64,000 nt of DNA from JAVVHH01 sp963835135 (GCA_963835135.1 CAWIEF010000006.1:282037-346036), one strand, 5' to 3'. Counted from the stretch's first letter, positions 21,152 through 34,438 are shown. Numbers and translations are program-made. Notes: generated by a model not told the origin, from the sequence alone.

Positions 21152-21512
21152 TGAGCGCACCTCGTCCGAAAGCGATTGATGGAGCCGTCGACCTGTTATG
21201 CCGGCTGCCGTGCTGTCAAGCCGATCACGGATGACACGGCCGCCGGGTTTGGCCGATGAGCGGCTTAGTTCGCGTCGGGATCATTGGCACTGGCGGGATC
21301 ATCTCTGGGTACGATCGGCACTGCCGTCCCGATCCGTCAAGATTGGCTTTACAGTAGGAAATCAGGGCTGGACGATTGAACATCGTGAAAGCTCATGGCG
21401 TGCGGATGGCCTCCCGATCCAGGCTGCCGTGGCCGCGCGGCAGCGGAATCAGGCAAACGTTCGCCATATACTAGGGCGAGCCACTAAGGTGCTCCACGGG
21501 TGGGCCGGCAGG
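21152..21512. other. Intergenic region, no feature recognised
   Basis: About 360 bases between the membrane-protein gene and the mntR stop. I see no convincing open frame, RNA or repeat in it. It must contain the promoter of the membrane protein, which I cannot locate reliably. Confidence 0.5.
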
Positions 21513-21953
21513 TCAGAAGCGGACGGGGTTCGCCACGAACTCGGCGAATGCGGCCAGGGTCTTGTCGGAGACGTGGTGTTCGATCCCCTCCGCGTCCTGC
21601 TCGGCGGCCTCGCGCGGGACGCCGATCGCCAGGAGGAGGTCGACGACCAGGCGATGGCGCGCCCGCGCCCGGGCCGCGAGTTCGCGGCCGGTTTCGGTCA
21701 GGAACACGCCGCGGTAGGGCCGGGCGGTGACCAGGCCCTCGCGCTTGAGCCGGCTCAGCGCCTTGATCGCCGTCGCGTGCGAGACGCCGAGACGCTTGGC
21801 CATGTCGGTCGTCCGCGCCTCGCCGTCCTGACTGAGCAAATCGGCGATGAGTTCCGCATAGTCTTCCAGCAGAGCCGTCGATTGCGCCGTCCGCGCGCGG
21901 GCGAACCGGTCGGCTTGGATCGGTGCGTCGGGAAGTTCGGGCGAGTCGGACAT
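21513..21953 (-). CDS. mntR: Manganese-responsive regulator MntR (DtxR family)
   Basis: A 146-residue DtxR-like metalloregulator that represses manganese uptake when Mn(II) is plentiful. The winged helix lies in ELIADLLSQDGEARTTDMAK with recognition helix VSHATAIKALSRLKREGLV, and the metal-binding/dimer part includes HRLVVDLLLAIGVP, EQDAEGIEHHVSDKTL. The ATG at 21953 overlaps the mntH TGA by one base, so it is translated with mntH from one transcript and would feed back on it. Confidence 0.95.
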   Translation of the reverse strand: MSDSPELPDAPIQADRFARARTAQSTALLEDYAELIADLLSQDGEARTTDMAKRLGVSHATAIKALSRLKREGLVTARPYRGVFLTETGRELAARARARHRLVVDLLLAIGVPREAAEQDAEGIEHHVSDKTLAAFAEFVANPVRF

Positions 21954-23263
21954 CACGCGCCAATGCTATCCCAAAGCAGTTTCAGGTTCAGCAGAATGAC
22001 GAGGGCGGTGATACCCCAGGCGACGCCGCCCATCGCGCGCGACACGACGAGCGGTCCCATCAGGTGTCGGCTGCCCACGAACATGACGAGCGGCACCATC
22101 GCAAACGGGAGTTGCATTGAGAGGACGATCTGACTGAGCACCAGCAACTGCCCGGTGCCGTTCTCGCCGTAGAGGGCGATGACCGCCAGAACCGGGAGGA
22201 TGGCGAGGCCACGCGTGATCAGGCGGCGCTTCCAGGGCGCGAGCCGGACGTCGATGAACGCCTCCATCACGATCTGGCCGGCGAGCGTCGCGGTCAGGGT
22301 CGAGTTGACGCCGGAGGCGAGCAGGGCGACCGCGAACAACGTACTGGCAACTCCGGCGCCGAGCATCGGCGCGAGCAATGCGTGGGCGTCCCCGATCTCG
22401 GCGATGTCGGTGCGGCCGCTCGCGTGGAAGACGGCGCCGGCCAGCACGAGAATGGCGGCGTTGACGAAAAAGGCCAGCGTGAGGGCGACGGTGCTGTCGA
22501 TCACGGCGAACCGTGACGCCTCTCTGCGGCCCGCCGGCGTGCGCTCGTAGTCGCGGGTCTGCACGATGGCGGAGTGGAGATAGAGGTTGTGGGGCATGAT
22601 GGTCGCCCCGATGATCCCGATCGCCAGATAGAGTTTCTGCGGATCGGTGACGATCGACGGCTTTGGGATCAAGCCTGCCGCCACCGCGGCGATCGGAGGC
22701 GCTGCGAGGACAATCTGCAGCAGAAAACAAAGTGCGATGATGCCGAGCAGGGCGACGACGAACGCCTCCAGCGCCCGGAAGCCATGGCGCATCAAGGCGA
22801 GCACGACGAAGGCGTCGATGATGGTCAGCGTCGCGCCGATGATGAGGGGCAGGCCGAATAGGAGTTGCAGCGCGATGGCGGTGCCGATGACTTCGGCCAG
22901 ATCGCACGCGATGATCGCGGCCTCGCAAGCCAGCCAGAGCACGATGCCGATCGGGCGGGAGAATCTCTCGCGGCAGATCTGGGCGAGGTCGCGCCCGGTC
23001 GCGATGCCGAGGCGGGCGGCGAGCATCTGCATGACGATCGCCAGCACACTGGAGAGCAGGACGACGGCGAGCAGGTCGTACCCGTATTTGGACCCGCCGG
23101 CGATGTCGGTCGCCCAATTGCCGGGGTCCATGTAGCCGACCGAGACAAGATATCCGGGGCCAGCGAATGCGAGGGCGCGGCGGACCATACCGCCGCCCAC
23201 GGGGACGCTGGCGTGCACCTCGGGAAGGCTCGGGTTCAGTGTCGAGCTGAGAGGGTTGGCCAT
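21953..23263 (-). CDS. mntH: Nramp-type Mn(II)/proton symporter MntH
   Basis: A 436-residue inner-membrane metal importer with eleven predicted helices. The two metal-site motifs are intact: DPGNWATDIAGG in helix 1 and the MPHNLYLHS motif in helix 6, with GATIM just before it. I start at MANPLSSTLNPS (23263) because the longer frame to 23326 overlaps the candidate operator. It is followed by mntR with a one-base overlap. Confidence 0.96.
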   Translation of the reverse strand: MANPLSSTLNPSLPEVHASVPVGGGMVRRALAFAGPGYLVSVGYMDPGNWATDIAGGSKYGYDLLAVVLLSSVLAIVMQMLAARLGIATGRDLAQICRERFSRPIGIVLWLACEAAIIACDLAEVIGTAIALQLLFGLPLIIGATLTIIDAFVVLALMRHGFRALEAFVVALLGIIALCFLLQIVLAAPPIAAVAAGLIPKPSIVTDPQKLYLAIGIIGATIMPHNLYLHSAIVQTRDYERTPAGRREASRFAVIDSTVALTLAFFVNAAILVLAGAVFHASGRTDIAEIGDAHALLAPMLGAGVASTLFAVALLASGVNSTLTATLAGQIVMEAFIDVRLAPWKRRLITRGLAILPVLAVIALYGENGTGQLLVLSQIVLSMQLPFAMVPLVMFVGSRHLMGPLVVSRAMGGVAWGITALVILLNLKLLWDSIGA

Positions 23264-23286
23264 AGATTCAAATGCCCGAAAACAAG

Positions 23287-23302
23287 TGTAGCCAATGCTA
23301 CA
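23287..23302. promoter_or_regulatory. Candidate MntR operator upstream of mntH
   Basis: The perfect palindrome TGTAGCCAATGCTACA (six-base arms, four-base centre) lies 24 bases upstream of the mntH start. Its location before an mntH-mntR operon and the DtxR-like dyad shape fit autoregulation by MntR. The proposal rests on position and symmetry; it also resembles alphaproteobacterial metal-regulator boxes only in general form. Confidence 0.6.
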
Positions 23303-23700
23303 TGCTATGACATCGGCTGAATTCAACGTCCGGGTTGTCAGGCGCGAGACATCGACGTTGGAGCGGTGGCCGAGTTAGAGAACTCTCCAGCAGCATACCG
23401 GGCCAAGGTCTGCCGCAATCGTCCTCGACCGAGTGCGAGGAGGGATGACGCACTGGGTAGCTGCCTTAACTAAAAATTAAACGGCGCCCCGCATGATCGA
23501 GCACATGCAGGATGAACGGTCATCGACGTTCGATTAGGTGCAAAGCGCCCGTCAGCCGCAAAATCTGATAATCTGCACGAAAGCAAACTCGTTTGAGAAT
23601 CGCCCAATACGATATAGCCGAGATATCCCGGCCGGCTCCGGCCGAACGGCATTCGGCAATCGACGACCCTTCTAGAACGTTTCAACTGCTATGAGGGATC
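23303..23700. other. Intergenic region, no gene recognised
   Basis: About 400 bases between the mntH operator and the next forward gene. Short open frames on both strands have no recognisable content. It presumably contains the mntH promoter and that of the downstream 96-residue gene. Confidence 0.5.
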
Positions 23701-23991
23701 ATGGCCCGCCTGCCTGGTGAAGACGAGATAACTGGAGCTGAGAGCCCCTCGACTCCCCAACCGAATGCCCCGCTGCGCCGACACACGCGTCGGCTCGAAG
23801 ACAAGCTGTTGGTCGGCTTTCACCACGCCTGCGACGTGTCGGACATTGAGGTCGCGCGGCATGTCTTGCAGGTTCTGGAGCTGATGCTGTCGCGCAAGCC
23901 ATCCCAACCCGATCCCAATCGGCGCCGCAACATGGAGGGACTCGTCGCTGCGCACGAGCGGCTATGGAACCTGCGCCATCGAGAGAATTGA
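23701..23991 (+). CDS. Conserved-looking hypothetical protein, 96 residues
   Basis: A hydrophilic helical protein with a disordered N-terminus and a compact part containing RRLEDKLLVGFHHACDVSDI, VARHVLQVLELMLSR and LVAAHERLWNLRHR. The pattern looks like a small alphaproteobacterial protein of unknown function seen elsewhere near parE-type genes, though I cannot name it. It converges with parE with seven bases between the stops. Confidence 0.65.
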   Translation: MARLPGEDEITGAESPSTPQPNAPLRRHTRRLEDKLLVGFHHACDVSDIEVARHVLQVLELMLSRKPSQPDPNRRRNMEGLVAAHERLWNLRHREN

Positions 23992-23998
23992 TCTCCGG

Positions 23999-25987
23999 CT
24001 AGACGTCTAGTTCCTGCGTCTCGACGAGGCGGGCGTGCTCCTGGATGAACTGGAACCGCAATTCGGGTTTGCGGCCCATCAAGCTCTCGACCAGCGCATT
24101 CGTCACTGCCCGTTCTTCGGGCAGCGCGATGACTTTCAGCAGAGTGCGCCGGGCCGGATCCATCGTCGTCTCGCGCAATGCTGCGGGTGGCATCTCGCCT
24201 AGACCTTTGAAACGGCTCACCTCGACCTTGCTGCCAGCCTTGAAATCGCGCTTGATCGAGCGGTCCTTGTCGCCGTCGCTCATCGCGTAGACCGACTTTG
24301 CGCCCTGGGTCAGCCGGAATAACGGTGGCTGCGCCAAATACAGGTGCCCGTGGCGAACCAGTTCCGGCAATTTGCGATAAAAGAACGTCATCAGCAGCGA
24401 AGCGATGTGGGCTCCATCCACATCCGCATCGGTCATGATGATGACCCGGCCATACCGGAGCCGCGCCCGATCGAACCGATCGCCCGCACCGCATCCCAAA
24501 GCCTCGACCAAGTCCTTCAGCTCTTGGTTTTGCATCAGCTTCTCGTCGCTGGCGCTCGCCACGTTCAGGATTTTGCCGCGCAACGGCAGTACCGCTTGCG
24601 TGTCACGGTTGCGCGCTTGCTTGGCGGATCCGCCTGCGCTGTCGCCCTCCACCAGGAAAATTTCGGTATCGTCGCGGCTCTCCCGCGTGCAATCGGTCAA
24701 CTTGCCCGGCAACCGCAAGCGCCGGGTCGCGGTCTTGCGTGAGACGTCCTTGCTTTCCTTGCGCCGCAACCGCTCCTCAGCCCGCTCGATGACGAACGCC
24801 AGAAGATTGTCGGCCTGAGACGGATTGCCTGCGAGCCAGTGGTCGAAGCGGTCTCGCAACGCCTGTTCGACCAGACGGGTAGCCTCCGGATTGGTCAGCT
24901 TCTCCTTGGTTTGTCCCTGGAACTGCGGCTCACGGATGAAGGCCGACAGTTTCGCCGCCATGCCGCCGAGCAGGTCCTCGGCCGTGACCTGGCTAACCCG
25001 GCGGTTGCCACGCTGCTCGCCCCAGGACCGCAGCCCCTTCAGCAGCGCTGCGCGAAAGCCAGCCTCGTGCGTGCCGCCGAGCGGAGTCGGCACCGTGTTG
25101 CAGTACGAACTCAGCGCGCCGTCGCCGGTCTCGAGCCAAGCGGCCGCCCACTCCACCCGACCGCCGACATTGCCGTGTGCGTCCGCGGGCAGGTCGGCTT
25201 CGCCAACCCAAAGCTCGCTCACTGCGAGGCTCGCCGCGCCGAGATCCTCGACCAAGCTGTCGCGCAATCCGCCCGGGAAATGCAGGGTCGCTTCGGCCGG
25301 AACATCGCTGCCCCGGACCATCGCCGGATCGCAGGACCACCGGATGCGCACGCCTCGGAATAGGTATGCCTTCGAGCGGCACAGCCGATACAGTCGCACC
25401 GGACTGAAATGCAGCGGGCCGAATATCTCGGCATCGGGGTGGAAGCGTATGCTGGTCCCGCGCCGGTTCTGCACCGGCCCGGCCTGCTGGAGCGGAGTTA
25501 GCGGCTTGCCGCGGGAGTAGTGCTGCCGCCAGAGCACGCGGTCGCGCGCGACCTCGACCTCCAAGCGATCGGACAACGCGTTGACCACGGAGCTGCCGAC
25601 ACCGTGTAGCCCGCCCGACGTCGCATAGGCCTTGCCGCCGAACTTCCCGCCGGAATGCAGCGTCGTCAGGATCACTTCGAGTGCACTCAGGTTTTTAAAT
25701 TTGGGATGCGGATCGACCGGGATGCCGCGTCCGTTGTCCCGGATCGTCAGCCAATCGCCCGCCTCGAGCGACACCTCGATCGCGCTGGCAAACCCGGCCA
25801 CCGCCTCATCCATCGCATTGTCGAGCACCTCCGCCGCGAGATGATGCAGCGCGGCTTCGTCGGTGCCGCCGATATACATGCCGGGCCGGCGCCGAACCGG
25901 CTCCAGCCCTTCGAGCACTTCAATGTCGCTGGCCGAATAAGCGTTCCCGCCCTCGGCCCCGTTGAGGTGTTTGAGAAGGTCGTTCAT
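23999..25987 (-). CDS. parE: DNA topoisomerase IV subunit B
   Basis: Type IIA topoisomerase ATPase subunit, acting with ParC to unlink daughter chromosomes. At 662 residues the length suits ParE rather than the longer GyrB. The GHKL ATPase domain shows VLDNAMDEAVAGF, IRDNGRGIPVDPHPKF and YATSGGLHGVGSSVVNALS; the TOPRIM domain shows EGDSAGGSAKQARNR and MTDADVDGAHI. KESKDVSRKTATRRLRLPGK is typical of ParE. No frameshift. Confidence 0.95.
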   Translation of the reverse strand: MNDLLKHLNGAEGGNAYSASDIEVLEGLEPVRRRPGMYIGGTDEAALHHLAAEVLDNAMDEAVAGFASAIEVSLEAGDWLTIRDNGRGIPVDPHPKFKNLSALEVILTTLHSGGKFGGKAYATSGGLHGVGSSVVNALSDRLEVEVARDRVLWRQHYSRGKPLTPLQQAGPVQNRRGTSIRFHPDAEIFGPLHFSPVRLYRLCRSKAYLFRGVRIRWSCDPAMVRGSDVPAEATLHFPGGLRDSLVEDLGAASLAVSELWVGEADLPADAHGNVGGRVEWAAAWLETGDGALSSYCNTVPTPLGGTHEAGFRAALLKGLRSWGEQRGNRRVSQVTAEDLLGGMAAKLSAFIREPQFQGQTKEKLTNPEATRLVEQALRDRFDHWLAGNPSQADNLLAFVIERAEERLRRKESKDVSRKTATRRLRLPGKLTDCTRESRDDTEIFLVEGDSAGGSAKQARNRDTQAVLPLRGKILNVASASDEKLMQNQELKDLVEALGCGAGDRFDRARLRYGRVIIMTDADVDGAHIASLLMTFFYRKLPELVRHGHLYLAQPPLFRLTQGAKSVYAMSDGDKDRSIKRDFKAGSKVEVSRFKGLGEMPPAALRETTMDPARRTLLKVIALPEERAVTNALVESLMGRKPELRFQFIQEHARLVETQELDV

Positions 25988-26050
25988 GCTGTGTTCCCGA
26001 TCCTGCGCCGGACCCTAGGGGCCAAGGCAGGATCGGGCAAGCAATTCGGC

Positions 26051-26596
26051 TTACTCGCGGAAGGTGCCGCTCGGCTCCTGGACATGCGCTTCGAGGAACC
26101 AAAGCTGCTTGTCGAGACCGCGCGAAACCTCGGTGAACAGGTCCGCCGTGTCGGGGTCACCCGCCTCGTCGGTATCCTCGATGTTCTGCCGGATCGCGTT
26201 GGCGCAGGCCGCATAGCGCTCGATCAGGGCAGCGAGATGATCGGCGATCCTATACGTGTCGGTCGGATACGGCTGCAGCGACGTCCGTTTCGTCACCTCC
26301 TGGGCAGTGCCTTTGGCGGTCCCGCCCAGTTGCACGATCCGTTCGGCAATGCTGTCGGTCCATTCGTCCTGTTCGTCGCGAAATTTGTCGAGCATGAGAT
26401 GGATGCCGATGAACTGCGGCCCTTTCAGGTTCCAGTGCGCCTGCTTGGTCACCAGGCCGAGATCGAGCGAGTCGGCCAGCCGCGCCTCGAGACACTCCAT
26501 CGACACGGCCTTCGCATTGTTCTTCGTGTTGTTTTTCGTCTGGTGCAGGCGAGCGTTCTTCGTCTGCGCCGGCACTTCGTTTGGGCTGTCCGCCAT
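26051..26596 (-). CDS. dps: Dps-family ferritin-like DNA-protection protein
   Basis: A 181-residue miniferritin that oxidises and stores iron and can coat DNA under stress. The intersubunit ferroxidase site is in QAHWNLKGPQFIGIHLMLDK followed by RDEQDEWTDSIAERI. A basic, Asn/Lys-rich N-terminal extension (TKNARLHQTKNNTKNNAK) could bind DNA. It lies 63 bases downstream of the parE start on the same strand; a separate promoter is likely. Confidence 0.93.
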   Translation of the reverse strand: MADSPNEVPAQTKNARLHQTKNNTKNNAKAVSMECLEARLADSLDLGLVTKQAHWNLKGPQFIGIHLMLDKFRDEQDEWTDSIAERIVQLGGTAKGTAQEVTKRTSLQPYPTDTYRIADHLAALIERYAACANAIRQNIEDTDEAGDPDTADLFTEVSRGLDKQLWFLEAHVQEPSGTFRE

Positions 26597-26748
26597 GGGG
26601 CTCTCCTCAAGGGTGATGCTTCAGCAACGTGCTTCGCCTCCTCGCGTTGCGCCTGGCCGGCCGAAGACGGGCGCACTCTTTCCGCGGACGACGTTCTGAA
26701 CGAAGGTGCGGCACGGTGCCCGGGTCGGCGCCCGTCGAGGGGAACGCA

Positions 26749-27531
26749 ATGAGCTTGCATGGTAAGGTGGCGCTGGTGACCGGATCGACGAGCGGGATCG
26801 GTCTTGGCATCGCCCGCGCGCTGGCCGCCGAAGGCGCCGACATCATGCTCAATGGCTTCGGTGATACGTCTTCGATCGAGCGCGTGCGCGCCGACCTCGC
26901 CGGGACCGCTCGCGCGGTCGCCTATGACGGGGCGGACCTATCCAACCCGGAGCAAACGGCCGGCTTGGTGCGCAAGACCATCGAAACCCTCGGCCGGCTC
27001 GATATTCTGGTCAACAATGCCGGAATCCAACACACCGCGACGATTGCCGAATTCCCGGAAGACAGATGGGACCAGATCATCGCCATCAATCTCTCGGCGG
27101 CCTTCCACGCCATGAAGGCGGCCATTCCAGCCATGACGGGCGCCGGCTGGGGTCGCATCATCAACATCGCCTCGGCGCACGGCCTGGTCGGCAGCCCCGA
27201 GAAGTCTGCATACGTCGCCGCCAAGCACGGCATCATCGGCTTGACGAAAGTTGGCGCGCTCGAGTTGGCCAATACCGGGACGACCGTCAACGCGATCTGT
27301 CCGGGCTGGGTCCTGACTCCGCTCGTGCAGGCCCAGATCGACGCGCGGGCAAACGCCAGTGGCACGTCGGCGGACGACGTGGCGCGCGGGATGCTCTCGG
27401 AGAAGCAAGCCATGGTCGAGTTCAGCACGCCCGAGGGGATCGGCGGACTGGCGGTGTTTCTCTGCTCCGATGCCGCCCGGACCATCACGGGTGCCTCGCT
27501 CTCGATCGATGGAGGGTGGGTGGCCCGATGA
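26749..27531 (+). CDS. bdhA: 3-hydroxybutyrate dehydrogenase (SDR family)
   Basis: A 260-residue short-chain dehydrogenase that interconverts 3-hydroxybutyrate and acetoacetate in PHB and ketone-body metabolism. The cofactor motif is TGSTSGIGLGIARAL, the NNAG motif is in DILVNNAGIQHTA, and the catalytic Ser, Tyr and Lys lie in NIASAHGLVGS and YVAAKHG. The C-terminal features (CPGWVLTPLVQAQI, FLCSDAARTITG) match the 3-hydroxybutyrate group closely. Start at 26749 follows GAGGGGAAC. Confidence 0.92.
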   Translation: MSLHGKVALVTGSTSGIGLGIARALAAEGADIMLNGFGDTSSIERVRADLAGTARAVAYDGADLSNPEQTAGLVRKTIETLGRLDILVNNAGIQHTATIAEFPEDRWDQIIAINLSAAFHAMKAAIPAMTGAGWGRIINIASAHGLVGSPEKSAYVAAKHGIIGLTKVGALELANTGTTVNAICPGWVLTPLVQAQIDARANASGTSADDVARGMLSEKQAMVEFSTPEGIGGLAVFLCSDAARTITGASLSIDGGWVAR

Positions 27532-27550
27532 TGACGGCGGGACGCCAACG

Positions 27551-28526
27551 ATGACCGTCATCGTCACTGGCGCGGCCGGGTTCGTCGGATCCCACGTCGC
27601 TCACGCGTTGCTGGATCGGGATGAGGCGGTCCTCGGGTCTGGACAATTTGAATGACTACTATGACGTCCGGCTCAAGCACGCGCGGCTGACCCGGCTTCA
27701 GCAAAGATCCGGCTTCCGCTTCGAGCGGGTCGAGCTCGCCGATAAGGCGGCCGTCTTCTCGGCGTTCGGTCGGGCTCCTGACGCAAGCCGCGTCGTGCAT
27801 CTTGCGGCGCAAGCGGGGGTCAGACATTCGATGATCGACCCGTACGCGTATGTGTCGGCGAACGTGATGGGCCACGTGACCGTGCTGGAAGCGGCGCGCA
27901 CGCTCGGTCGGCTCGAACACGTGGTGTACGCGAGTTCCTCCTCGGTGTACGGTGGAAGCAAGGCGCTGCCGTTCGCGGAGAGCGACCCGGTTGACACCCC
28001 CGTATCGCTCTATGCGGTCACTAAACGCGCCGATGAGTTGGCCAGCCATGCCTATTGGCACCTTTATGGGATGCGACTAACCGGGCTGCGGTTCTTCACT
28101 GTGTATGGGCCATGGGGACGTCCCGACATGGCATACTACTCGTTCGCGGAAGCGATCACGGCGGGTAAGCCAATCACGGTCTATGACGAAGGCCGGCTGA
28201 AGCGTGACTTCACCTATATCGACGATATCGTCGCCGGGGTGCTGGCTTGCCTGGACCGCCCGCCAAGACAAGGGCAGGCGCCCCTGCTGTTCAATATTGG
28301 CAACAACCGAGGCGAGTTGGTGTCTGACCTCGTCATGCTGCTGGAACAGGAACTGGGGCGGAAGGCCATCGTTCAGACTGCCCCGCGGCCGGTGGCCGAC
28401 GTCATGGAGACCTGCGCTGACCTTTCCGCCATCGAGGCGCATGCCGGGTATCGCCCGACGACGCCGTTGGCTCAGGGCATCCCGCGCTTCGTCCAATGGT
28501 TTCGCGACTATGCGGGGCTTTCATGA
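27551..28526 (+). pseudogene. UDP-glucuronate 4-epimerase-like protein, frameshifted
   Basis: Extended-SDR epimerase of nucleotide sugars, probably supplying galacturonate for polysaccharide. The first 30 residues (MTVIVTGAAGFVGSHVAHAL) are in one frame, then an extra T near 27640 moves the reading to the next frame at LDNLNDYYDVRLKHARL. The rest is intact: YASSSSVYGG, the YXXXK pair in SLYAVTKRADE, RFFTVYGPWGRPDMA and KRDFTYIDDIV. With the indel corrected it is about 324 residues, normal for the family. It follows bdhA by 19 bases. Confidence 0.88.
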
Positions 28527-28587
28527 TTGCTGCTTGACCGCGTCTGGGACCAGTCTTATGTAGCGCTCCACCGACGACGCCGACGGC

Positions 28588-28616
28588 TTGACAGCTCAAC
28601 GGTCCGTCGGTAGTTT
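28588..28616 (+). promoter_or_regulatory. Candidate rRNA operon promoter
   Basis: TTGACA at 28588-28593, a 17-base spacer and TAGTTT at 28611-28616. The -35 matches the housekeeping consensus exactly and the spacing is ideal; the -10 is weak. It lies about 300 bases upstream of the 16S gene, after the end of the epimerase gene. Confidence 0.5.
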
Positions 28617-28711
28617 CACGCCCCTGCCCGCTTTGGGGGGTGGGTCGCTCAATCGGAGAAGTCGGCAATATCACCTGACGGGTGGGGTCGCTGTCGCCTC
28701 GGGTGAGAGTT

Positions 28712-28724
28712 TGTTCTTTTGACA
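28712..28724 (+). promoter_or_regulatory. boxA antitermination element in the 16S leader
   Basis: TGTTCTTTTGACA closely resembles the NusB/NusE-binding boxA of rRNA leaders. A second boxA-like sequence lies ahead of the 23S gene, the two-site arrangement known from other rRNA operons. The embedded TTGACA is therefore more likely part of boxA than a -35 box. Confidence 0.65.
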
Positions 28725-28746
28725 ATTGTATATTGATGAATACGGA

Positions 28747-28763
28747 CGGATATGTTGGCGGCG
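28747..28763 (+). other. 5' arm of 16S rRNA processing stem
   Basis: CGGATATGTTGGCGGCG can pair with CGCCGTCAACATATCCG at 30602-30618 over all 17 positions with one G-U pair. The two arms bracket the 16S gene, as expected for the RNase III processing stalk of pre-16S rRNA. Confidence 0.7.
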
Positions 28764-28913
28764 TTTTGGCTGTTGATGGTTATTGTTTGATCCTGGCTGG
28801 ATTGGATGGTGACTGGAGGCTGGATGTTTGCTGATGGATTGGTTGATGTTGGTGTTTGGTGTTTGGTTAGGATTTTGTTTGTTTGTGTTTCTGGGAGACT
28901 GGGAGCGCGGATG

Positions 28914-30409
<1,496 letters not shown>

Positions 30410-30601
30410 AAGGATGCTGATTGAACTTCGGTTTGGTTGGTGTTCGCACCTTGGACGAGAGTCCAAGTCGTTCGAACGAGAGTTCGAGCAGAAGTCCTGC
30501 GTAGGGATCTGCGCAGGCATCAGATCGTGACCGCAGGCCGACATGGCATTGGTCGCCGTTGGTTTGATATCTTGGGGTGGCTTTCGGGTGCACCTCAGAG
30601 G

Positions 30602-30618
30602 CGCCGTCAACATATCCG
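30602..30618 (+). other. 3' arm of 16S rRNA processing stem
   Basis: CGCCGTCAACATATCCG, complementary to 28747-28763 upstream of 16S. It sits 20 bases before tRNA-Ile, so cleavage here would separate 16S from the tRNA part of the transcript. Confidence 0.7.
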
Positions 30619-30637
30619 TATTTTCCGTGTTTCATTG

Positions 30638-30711
<74 letters not shown>

Positions 30712-30728
30712 TTCTTTCACCCGCGGAC

Positions 30729-30817
30729 GCGAGTGGCTCAGCTGGTTAGATCGGGGAGCAGCGCTCACCGATCGCTTGATGAGCGTGGGGTCGGAGGGTC
30801 AAATCCTCCCTGGCCCA
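30729..30817 (+). pseudogene. tRNA-Ile-like relic in the spacer
   Basis: Shares GCTCAGCTGGTTAGA, the TTGAT anticodon region and about 35 bases of 3' half (GTGGGGTCGGAGGGTCAAAT, then CCTCCCTGGCCCAT) with the true tRNA-Ile just upstream. Between the D arm and the anticodon arm, five bases are replaced by 22, and the 5' acceptor strand no longer pairs with the 3' strand. It reads as a partial duplication that cannot fold as a normal tRNA. Confidence 0.75.
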
Positions 30818-30828
30818 TTTTCGGGTGG

Positions 30829-31110
30829 CAATGGCCAGAGATCAGTGGCCGGGAGTAGTCGGTCATTCTGGCCACTGATGTGTGGCCACTGGCCACTGAG
30901 GGGGCTTAGCTCAGCTGGGAGAGCACCTGCTTTGCAAGCAGGGGGTCGTCGGTTCGATCCCGACAGTCTCCATGCAGTGTTCAGGGGCCAGAGTTCAGGG
31001 GCCAGGACACAGACGGTTAATGTTGGGTCTCGAGCCTTGCTTGAGGTCTGACCTTAGTCGAAAGACGACGGTTTGGTTGTGGTCATTGGCCTCTGGTCCC
31101 TGGCCACTGA
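30829..31110. repeat. GGCCA-rich short repeats in the rRNA spacer
   Basis: Short units built on TGGCCACTG / CAGTGGCCA, CTGGTCTCTGGCC and GGGGCCAGAGTTCAGGGGCC recur on both strands around tRNA-Ala (for example 30831-30899, 30983-31004, 31083-31110). Similar units flank 23S (31391-31425, 34188-34204) and precede 5S (34274-34290). They are absent from the rRNA and tRNA sequences themselves and look like a local family that has spread through the spacers. Confidence 0.7.
30900..30972 (+). tRNA. tRNA-Ala (TGC) in the 16S-23S spacer
   Basis: Acceptor strands GGGGGCT and AGTCTCC pair throughout if the gene starts at 30900, with two G-U pairs; anticodon arm CCTGCTTTGCAAGCAGG gives anticodon TGC; T arm GTCGGTTCGATCCCGAC. 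CCA is not encoded. Confidence 0.95.
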
Positions 31111-31112
31111 CA

Positions 31113-31126
31113 TGTTCTTTGGTAAT
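31113..31126 (+). promoter_or_regulatory. boxA-like element ahead of 23S
   Basis: TGTTCTTTGGTAAT, about 300 bases before the 23S gene, matches the first eight bases of the leader boxA. A spacer boxA is usual for rRNA antitermination. Confidence 0.55.
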
Positions 31127-31393
31127 TGTGAATCAGGTTCTGTTGCGTCCTCTGGGGCGTGTGGAACGGCTCGGGTGTAGGCGGTGATCGCAAGGTCAGT
31201 TGTCTGCAAGCGGGGCGTTCTGTGCGTGGTCTCTGGATCACTCTCGTGATCCATTGTTATCCCGGACCAAGCCGAAGGTTCTCGGGGGATGTGATTGTGT
31301 GTGTATGTGAATTGTTTGGATCCGACGATAGGTTCTGACGCCTGTTGGATGGGTCCTGTGCGAGGTTTTGAGGACATGCTTTTGACTGTTGGC

Positions 31394-31406
31394 TCCTGGC
31401 CACTGG
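31394..31406 (+). other. 5' arm of 23S rRNA processing stem
   Basis: TCCTGGCCACTGG is perfectly complementary to CCAGTGGCCAGGA at 34192-34204 beyond the 23S 3' end. The pair would close the 23S processing stalk. Both arms belong to the spacer's GGCCA repeat family. Confidence 0.65.
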
Positions 31407-31427
31407 TCTCTGGCCGCTGTCCTCTGT

Positions 31428-34170
<2,743 letters not shown>

Positions 34171-34191
34171 CCAGTGACCAAGTTTCCGTGG

Positions 34192-34204
34192 CCAGTGGCC
34201 AGGA
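34192..34204 (+). other. 3' arm of 23S rRNA processing stem
   Basis: CCAGTGGCCAGGA, 22 bases after the 23S terminal helix, complementary to 31394-31406. Confidence 0.65.
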
Positions 34205-34320
34205 AATCAGGTCCAAAACCTCCACAGCACTCATCCAACAAAACACACCACACACACAAAACACCCCGGTTCTCCTGGCCCCTGGCCATCGAACCCTGGC
34301 AACCGAACCATGCATTGGAC

Positions 34321-34438
34321 GACCTGGTGGCCATGGCGGAGGGACCACACCCGATCCCATCCCGAACTCGACCGTGAAAACCTCCAGCGCCTATGATACT
34401 GCACCCCAAGGTGCGGAAAAGTCGGTCGCCGCCAGGTC
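34321..34438 (+). rRNA. 5S ribosomal RNA
   Basis: About 118 bases with terminal helix GACCTGG/CCAGGTC and the conserved loops GACCACACCCGATCCCATCC and CGAACTCGACCGTGAAA. It follows 23S by 150 bases that contain more GGCCA-type repeats. Confidence 0.96.

Noticed and set aside
28719..28735. Second promoter at TTGACA 28719
   Set aside because: No -10 box at proper distance; the hexamer is part of the boxA-like element.
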